Assembly: GCA_030835065.1 (NCBI GenBank)
Contig: JAUQWR010000276.1
Coordinates: 1-11,207 of the forward strand
DNA length: 11,207 nucleotides
Direction: 5' to 3'
Source of the DNA: Candidatus Kapaibacterium sp.
GTDB taxonomy: Bacteria; Bacteroidota; Ignavibacteria; Kapaibacteriales; UBA2268
Notes under the pieces: model-generated
What the model was told of the DNA's origin: nothing
The model's input: only the letters and a program-made list of their open reading frames with translations
Database searches by the model: none
Made by a program: the position numbers and the translations under genes
Shown here: positions 5,758 to 11,207 of the stretch, piece by piece
How positions within the stretch are numbered: position 1 is the stretch's first letter
Layout of the letters: each line of letters begins with the position of its first letter

Positions 5758-8700
5758 TAATCTTCAGTTATAATTGTAAAATGATTATCTTTGGCCCAAA
5801 GCATCAATTCCGTTATAAACTTATTTCTTTCTTCAAAAACTCTTTTAAAAATTTCAGGATATTTTTGTTTAAAATCTGGCGATATTAAAATATCTTGAAT
5901 TGAAGCTTTTAGTTTATTCTGAGGGATTGTACTATTCCAAAATCCTTGTAACCTAATTTCTGATTCGATTTTGATAAATATTAATTGAGTTAGATTTACA
6001 ATATAAGCTATTGAATCTTCTTCAAGGTCTTTATCCACAAAGAATAAGGATTTAAGCTTTCTAAAAATCGGCATTTCTTTTCTAATATGAAGACCATAGG
6101 TTGGTTCCTTTTTTGCATTCTTCATTCGCTCTCGCAATTCTTCAAGTTTTTTATAAATCATTTCCCAATTGTTTTTGAATTCTTCAAGAATACTTGATAA
6201 AGATTCTGCAAATGAAGCGTGAAGATCAGGATCTTCATTGTAATTAATATTTATATGATGTCTAATTGCGTGTTCAATTTCAGAAGCTTTAGTTTTAGCT
6301 CGTTTTTTCTGCTGAACATGCTCCATAAATCTGTCGTCAAGAATTTCGATAGGTTTTATCTTTTGATAAATACCTTTTGAAACAAGATACTCGTCAGTGA
6401 TTATTCTCAACTTCTCTGGAACTGATTTCATACTCAAACGATCATCTTTAAAATGAGCACCAGCTTGGATATTCACAGCTGAAAATAATTTAAAATCATC
6501 GTAATATTCCAAAGCTTCTTTTCTTGGAAACACAGAGTCCAAATTTTTACTGAATTTTTGAAATGCCAACATAAATTGAAATCTTATATCTTCATCATAA
6601 AACAAATCGTATATCGCATCCATATCAGATAAATCATTTATTCCGTGCTTTTTAACAAAATCCCATATTTCAGAATGTGCTTGCATTAAGTCGTTCATTT
6701 CACTCTCTTCATTCCCAAAAGTATCAATGATTTCCTTTTGTTCTCTTTCATCATAGTCGTCTAAGGCTTCTTTCAGATGATGACCAATTCCTACATAATC
6801 AACTATGAATCCTTTGGTTTTATTTTCTTCAATTCGGTTCACTCTTGCAACAGCTTGTAATAAATTGTGTGCCTTTATTATTCTGTCGATATAAAGAACT
6901 TGTTCTATCGGAGCATCAAAACCTGTTAAAAGCATGTTGTTGACAACAATTATTCCAATATTACCATCAATATTCTCTTCCTTATTTATTTTGTTATAAG
7001 GAATTTTAAAACTTGCAATAGATTTCTCGTGATAGGTATTGCTTGTAAAAGGTTTAATATGTGGTTTATCATTGAATAATCCGGAAACAACAACAGCAAT
7101 TTCAAGTTTTCTTAATGTATCAATATCAATACAATAAGGATTTGAAAGATGTAATTGTTCAATTTCTTTCTTAATAGCTTGTTCCAAAGTTGTTTTATAT
7201 CTGGCGGCGGCATCTCTGGAATTTGCTACAATTTGAGCTTTAAATCCATTAGGAAAAACCTGAAATATATAATGTTTAATAATATCTGAAGCCTTGGCTT
7301 CAATTGTTGTTTGAGCTTCAAGGTATGCATCTCTAGTGCCAAAGCCAAGAATTTGAAGACGTTCCTCTATATTATAATCACTAAATACGTCTTCAAACCT
7401 TTTGTCAGCATCAGGTTTATTATCTATTTGAGCTTTATGTGTTCTTCCTTCATATACAATTTCTAAAGTAACCCCATCATCAATAGCTTGCCTCATTGTA
7501 TATTTGTCTATATAATCCTTAAATTCCTTTTCTGTTTTATCTGTTGGGGTTCCTGTATATGCTATTCTTGCGGCATTAGGCAAAGCTTTATCCAAATTTG
7601 CTCCTAACTTTTTGTAAATTGACCGATGAGCTTCATCAATCATAATTAGAATATTTGGACTTGGATTGAGAATTGGGAATACGATTTCTAAATCTGAAGG
7701 TTGAAACTTATGAATCATACCCATTACCAAATCAGAGCTATCCGTTCTTAGGTATTCTTTTAATTTTGATATACTATCTGCTACATTTACCGTAAAACCT
7801 ATACTCTGACTTGTTGTATTTAATTGGTCTTCGAGTTGAGTTCTATCAGTAATAAAGAGAACTTTATACTTCCTAAGTTGTTCATGATTGTACATTTCAC
7901 GAACCATGAACATCATTGTTAATGATTTACCTGAGCCTTGTGTATGCCAGATAATTCCACTCTTTTCAAGTCTATTATTCCCGCTTAGTAGCTTCTGAAT
8001 GGATTTCTTAACAGCTCTGAATTGTTGGTATCTTCCTACAATTTTAATTGATTTACCTTCATTATTTGAACTAAAGATTGTGAATGACTTAATAATGCTA
8101 AGAAGATTATCATGAGATAACATACCGAGGATGAGTCTTTGTTGCTCATTTGGAGAAGAATCACCATGTTCCAAATCGTCAATGCTGTATGGATAAGGAT
8201 CCGTCCACCTATAGAAATATTTCTCAATATTTGTCGTAATAGTTCCGAATTTTGCTCTATTTCTGTCAGTTGCAATTATGAATTGGTTATAGTAAAATAA
8301 CTGCTGATTACATAGCTTTTTATATGATTCACCTGACTGTCCTGAATAGTCCATCAAATCATCAATAGCATCGCCGATAGGATTGTTCTTCTTAGGAGAT
8401 TTACACTCGACTACAATTAGAGGTAAACCATTTACGAATAAAACTATATCTGGGTAGATAAAATTATCAGTACCAGGAACCCTGAATTTCATTTGCGAAA
8501 CTGCAAGAAATGAGTTCTTCTCAATATTTTTAAAATCAATATATCTAACAGTTGGACTAACTTCACCCGTTTGTCTGTTAACATCAGTTGAAGTATTCTC
8601 GGTTAATAACTGCAGGATTGTTTTATTTGATTCTATTAAAGAAGCCGTACTAAAGGAAGTAATTCGTTTGAATAAATCTGGAAGCTGGTCTTCTTCAAGC

Positions 8701-8894
8701 CAAGGATTAATGTTTAAAATTGCTTTTTTTAACTCAGGTACTAAAACCACATCGTTAAAAGAATCCCTAAAAGAATCTTCCGGTTTTTGACTGCTGGTCA
8801 GTCTTTTTATTATCCATTTTTGAGTTTCAAGTTGTGCAAGAAAAGGTTCCTCAACAAACTCTTTTTCATGTAAATCATAATCTTGCTTTGTCAT
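5757..8894 (-). CDS. hsdR: Type I restriction endonuclease subunit R (HsdR)
   Basis: HsdR is the motor and nuclease of type I restriction: it translocates unmethylated DNA with ATP and cuts it at a distance, in complex with HsdM and HsdS. The 1045-residue length is normal. The N-terminal PD-(D/E)xK nuclease shows PDIVLF (148-153) and VVECKSP (E163, K165). The helicase motor follows: Walker A HTQGSGKS (317-324, K323), DEAH (420-423), AYTGTPT (motif III, 445-451), LLTGFDAP (motif V, 655-662) and QAVARVNR (motif VI, 680-687). The remaining part is helical and probably contacts HsdM. All catalytic residues are intact. The gene begins 18 bases after the DUF262 gene and overlaps the metallopeptidase gene, so it is in the middle of an operon. 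The usual partners hsdM and hsdS are not in the window. Confidence 0.96.
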   Translation of the reverse strand: MTKQDYDLHEKEFVEEPFLAQLETQKWIIKRLTSSQKPEDSFRDSFNDVVLVPELKKAILNINPWLEEDQLPDLFKRITSFSTASLIESNKTILQLLTENTSTDVNRQTGEVSPTVRYIDFKNIEKNSFLAVSQMKFRVPGTDNFIYPDIVLFVNGLPLIVVECKSPKKNNPIGDAIDDLMDYSGQSGESYKKLCNQQLFYYNQFIIATDRNRAKFGTITTNIEKYFYRWTDPYPYSIDDLEHGDSSPNEQQRLILGMLSHDNLLSIIKSFTIFSSNNEGKSIKIVGRYQQFRAVKKSIQKLLSGNNRLEKSGIIWHTQGSGKSLTMMFMVREMYNHEQLRKYKVLFITDRTQLEDQLNTTSQSIGFTVNVADSISKLKEYLRTDSSDLVMGMIHKFQPSDLEIVFPILNPSPNILIMIDEAHRSIYKKLGANLDKALPNAARIAYTGTPTDKTEKEFKDYIDKYTMRQAIDDGVTLEIVYEGRTHKAQIDNKPDADKRFEDVFSDYNIEERLQILGFGTRDAYLEAQTTIEAKASDIIKHYIFQVFPNGFKAQIVANSRDAAARYKTTLEQAIKKEIEQLHLSNPYCIDIDTLRKLEIAVVVSGLFNDKPHIKPFTSNTYHEKSIASFKIPYNKINKEENIDGNIGIIVVNNMLLTGFDAPIEQVLYIDRIIKAHNLLQAVARVNRIEENKTKGFIVDYVGIGHHLKEALDDYDEREQKEIIDTFGNEESEMNDLMQAHSEIWDFVKKHGINDLSDMDAIYDLFYDEDIRFQFMLAFQKFSKNLDSVFPRKEALEYYDDFKLFSAVNIQAGAHFKDDRLSMKSVPEKLRIITDEYLVSKGIYQKIKPIEILDDRFMEHVQQKKRAKTKASEIEHAIRHHININYNEDPDLHASFAESLSSILEEFKNNWEMIYKKLEELRERMKNAKKEPTYGLHIRKEMPIFRKLKSLFFVDKDLEEDSIAYIVNLTQLIFIKIESEIRLQGFWNSTIPQNKLKASIQDILISPDFKQKYPEIFKRVFEERNKFITELMLWAKDNHFTIITED

Positions 8895-8912
8895 GGTTTT
8901 ACCTATTAATAA

Positions 8913-10721
8913 TTATAAATTTAGCAATGATTTTAGTTCTTCTTCAGTTCTTTGGATACCATAAGAACCGAATAATTTTTTCATCACTTCTATGTGATGC
9001 TTAATAAGATTATCCGGTTTCCACTCATTGTTATTGGATAATACTCTAACAGAATTTGAAAAGACTTCAACCCTATTTTTAAAATAATTATCTTTCTTTT
9101 TGGAGTAGTCTTTATTACCTTGGGAAGAATTTTTCTTTTTGGAAATTAAAACTAAATTACCAAGCTTATTAGTTAGTTTCGCTCTCTCATCATTTGTAAA
9201 ATCGTCTATCCATTGACTATCTGCACTTGGATTTTGAGGCAAAATATGTTCAATGCTTATTATATCAGGTAAAGAAAGTTTTGATGTTTCACTTAAATAC
9301 AAATAATCAAGTTTTAAGAGTACATAACGTGCAAATCTCTTGCTATAAATATCTCCACTCAATATTCTAATAAAATCATTAGAATTGAAAGTTAATTCGT
9401 TTGAATTGAGCACATCGGTTGTATTTGAAGATAAATCAATCTTTTTGATGATTGAATTAATATTTTCAATCCTTACAGTTGGTGACAAACCGTTTATCCA
9501 ATCAGCTGAAAACTTATTGTCCAATAGTTCCAGAAATTCAATGATTTTTTCCTCTTTAAATTTATCATAATATTTTAAGATTGGAGCAACCCAGTAATCA
9601 GCTTCCAACCCTTTTTCCATTACCGTCAGCAAATTCTTGTATTTAAAGCTGTTATTATAAGAATAATTATCCTTATCGAATAATTCAATATAATTATCAT
9701 AATACTTCTTTATAAACTTAAAGGTTTCTTCTCCTTTGTTGATTAAAGGTCTTAGCGGTGTAAAAATCTTAGTTGACCTATCAAAGGATTTTGGATTATA
9801 AATATTTTCTTCGAATTCCTTTAGTAAAGTCAGATTGGCTTTTGTTTTTACCAAGACAGTTCTAATTTGGGATAAGAAATTATCGAAGTCATCACTGAAA
9901 TAATTTTCGATTTCTTCCCATTCTTTAGCATATTCTTTTCGTTTATTCTCATCTCTTACAAGTGCAAGATTATCTGCTTTGAGTATATCGCTACTTCTTA
10001 ATTTTACACCCCTGTTGTTCATAATCGTAAAAAGTCTGAAGGCATCATCTAATTCATCAGCGGCTACATAAATCATTACTACATTCGACCTAAGATAAGG
10101 GAAAACAGCATCAAGTCTGTCATTAGATGAAAAATAATCTCTTATGGTCATTATGGCTTTTGCCATATTCCGAATTGAAATATCAATTTCGTTTTCATTG
10201 TTATTCTTATTACCGTTTTCACCAGCAAGTTTTATCAAATCTTCTATTTTATTCGTTCCACCATCAGTTTTAATATAAGATTCAACAAATTCACTAACTT
10301 CTTTTCTTATATCAAATACGATCCTCAGTCTTTCAGGGATATTGTCGTCTGGTACAGCCATTCTATATATAGATTCTTTGCAGGATTTTATTCTTGCTTC
10401 GTGACTTGCCGGAGTTAAGTCTCGAACAACAGCAGTCAGTAACAATAGTGTTGTTAACCTTTGCTGACCATCTAACAAATCGTATTCAATAAACTTTATT
10501 CCGTTTTCAAGCTTTTCTTTTTTATGAAGAACCAAAGAACCAATAAAATACTGTGATTGGTTCTCTTGACGATTAGATTGAGAGGAAGCATAAACATCGT
10601 CGAGTAATTCTGTTACTTGGTCTGAACCCCAAACATAAGGTCTTTGGTATTCAGGGATACGATAGAATCTTTGGAATACATCCTTGACTAACAGTTTTTC
10701 GCTTTCAATTTGCTTTGACAT
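8913..10721 (-). CDS. DUF262-DUF1524 fusion protein, GmrSD-like modification-dependent nuclease
   Basis: The 602-residue protein combines a ParB-like DUF262 domain with an HNH-type DUF1524 domain, the architecture of fused GmrSD type IV restriction enzymes and related defence nucleases. In DUF262 one sees IPEYQRPYVW (22-31), QYFIGSLVL (57-65) and the nucleotide-binding/hydrolysis motif LLDGQQRLTTL (82-92). A long helical middle follows. The C-terminal nuclease shows SIEHILPQ (489-496, H492), then LGNLVLI (520-526) with N531 and a lysine-rich tail, as in the DUF1524 HNH fold. Known relatives cut DNA with modified bases or act with other restriction systems. The start at 10721 has AAGGA upstream. 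It lies 59 bases after an unrecognised gene and 18 bases before hsdR, so it is probably co-transcribed with hsdR. Its target is unknown. Confidence 0.9.
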   Translation of the reverse strand: MSKQIESEKLLVKDVFQRFYRIPEYQRPYVWGSDQVTELLDDVYASSQSNRQENQSQYFIGSLVLHKKEKLENGIKFIEYDLLDGQQRLTTLLLLTAVVRDLTPASHEARIKSCKESIYRMAVPDDNIPERLRIVFDIRKEVSEFVESYIKTDGGTNKIEDLIKLAGENGNKNNNENEIDISIRNMAKAIMTIRDYFSSNDRLDAVFPYLRSNVVMIYVAADELDDAFRLFTIMNNRGVKLRSSDILKADNLALVRDENKRKEYAKEWEEIENYFSDDFDNFLSQIRTVLVKTKANLTLLKEFEENIYNPKSFDRSTKIFTPLRPLINKGEETFKFIKKYYDNYIELFDKDNYSYNNSFKYKNLLTVMEKGLEADYWVAPILKYYDKFKEEKIIEFLELLDNKFSADWINGLSPTVRIENINSIIKKIDLSSNTTDVLNSNELTFNSNDFIRILSGDIYSKRFARYVLLKLDYLYLSETSKLSLPDIISIEHILPQNPSADSQWIDDFTNDERAKLTNKLGNLVLISKKKNSSQGNKDYSKKKDNYFKNRVEVFSNSVRVLSNNNEWKPDNLIKHHIEVMKKLFGSYGIQRTEEELKSLLNL

Positions 10722-10780
10722 AAATTTTCCTTTTTCTAATTAATTATAGGTTCAAAATTTGACAATCCCCAATGATATAA

Positions 10781-11207
10781 TTATAAACAAAATTGACAAC
10801 TATCACCAGTTTTTAATCTGTCCCAAGGTTTTTCTGAACAACGAATATCTCTTTTGATATTTGCCTTTTCACAGACATTTACCATTTCACAACTTTTTTC
10901 TCCGTAAATGAAAAGATTGAAAATTTGTTCAATTGCCCATAGAAGAGTTGGATTAATGTCTGTACTAATATCTTTTTGAGGATATAAAATATGTTCATTC
11001 CTTTCATTGGTTATGATAGGGCTTCCGAATAATGTAAAAATCTCTCGAAAACTTTTATTAGTTGTTATTGAACCACCTTCAGCTAAATCTATGATAAAAT
11101 GAGGATTCTGATGTCTATATTGAGTTCCTTCATAAATTATGTTCGATAGCCATTTTTTTGTCTCATCGAAATATTTGTCGTTGAAATAAGCAGTTAAACT
11201 TTCGTCG
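10781..11207 (-). CDS. C-terminal part of an unrecognised protein, cut by the window edge
   Basis: A minus-strand frame is open from the right edge (first full codon at 11206) to TAA at 10783-10781, giving at least 141 residues. It reads through EGTQYRHQNPHFIIDLAEGG, FREIFTLFGSPIITNERNEH and LLWAIEQIFNLFIYGEKSCE. It ends in a cysteine-rich tail with five Cys in about 35 residues (SCEMVNVC, IRCSEKPW, GDSCQFC), which could form a metal or redox site. Amino-acid composition and the lack of stops support a real gene. I do not recognise the family; it is not a visible HsdM or HsdS C-terminus. Position and direction suggest it belongs to the same operon as the DUF262 protein and HsdR. Confidence 0.7.
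   Translation of the reverse strand, partial: DESLTAYFNDKYFDETKKWLSNIIYEGTQYRHQNPHFIIDLAEGGSITTNKSFREIFTLFGSPIITNERNEHILYPQKDISTDINPTLLWAIEQIFNLFIYGEKSCEMVNVCEKANIKRDIRCSEKPWDRLKTGDSCQFCL

Noticed and set aside
10741..10765. TTGTCA and TATAAT on the minus strand upstream of the DUF262 gene as a sigma70-type promoter.
   Set aside because: The spacer is only 11 bases, and this AT-rich gap would give such matches by chance.
1..11207. CRISPR arrays, tRNA or rRNA genes, riboswitches.
   Set aside because: No regularly spaced repeats, cloverleaf-like segments or conserved rRNA stretches were seen on reading both strands.

Overview
This is an AT-rich window of bacterial coding DNA. The gene style and AT-rich spacers would fit a Bacteroidota-like or related environmental genome, but no single feature fixes the taxon. 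Almost everything except the leftmost gene lies on the minus strand, and the content is that of a defence island: restriction and abortive-infection type genes, a broken Fic gene, an insertion sequence and a gene fragment.

Left part (1-1344). An extended short-chain dehydrogenase/reductase (SDR) gene (115-1065, +) has an intact Rossmann nucleotide-binding motif, but His and Arg replace the usual Tyr and Lys of the active site. Directly after its stop codon, in the same frame, comes a fragment of a protein with homing-endonuclease-associated HNH repeats. The fragment has no start codon and is cut off by the insertion sequence.

IS element (about 1309-2949). A complete IS1634-type element (IS4-like DDE transposase, intact 503-residue gene) is bounded by near-identical 13-15 bp inverted repeats. 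It sits exactly between the truncated HNH-repeat gene and a truncated fic gene. Its flanks carry no target duplication, so it probably marks a rearrangement or deletion breakpoint.

Middle part (2946-4900, minus). An apparent operon reads HTH/XRE regulator, a possible 32-codon leader ORF, an AbiTii-domain protein, then fic. The fic gene is doubly inactivated: codon 27 is an ochre stop, and the gene ends after the first four residues of its catalytic HPFxDGNGR motif. A perfect 16-bp palindrome upstream of the regulator gene is a good candidate operator.

Right part (5092-11207, minus). A tightly packed set runs from an unrecognised gene cut by the window edge (Cys-rich C-terminus), to a fused DUF262-DUF1524 (GmrSD-like) nuclease, the type I restriction subunit HsdR, and a YgjP-type zinc metallopeptidase whose start codon overlaps the hsdR stop. 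No hsdM or hsdS is present in the window. The methylase and specificity subunits must lie beyond the right edge or elsewhere, or HsdR works in an unusual combination.

Taken together the window looks like a restriction operon next to an AbiTii/Fic abortive-infection-like cassette that is being eroded on its 3' side by a transposon. The individual protein families are known. What deserves a second look is their combination: XRE-AbiTii-Fic as a regulated unit, and DUF262/DUF1524 with HsdR and YgjP as another.
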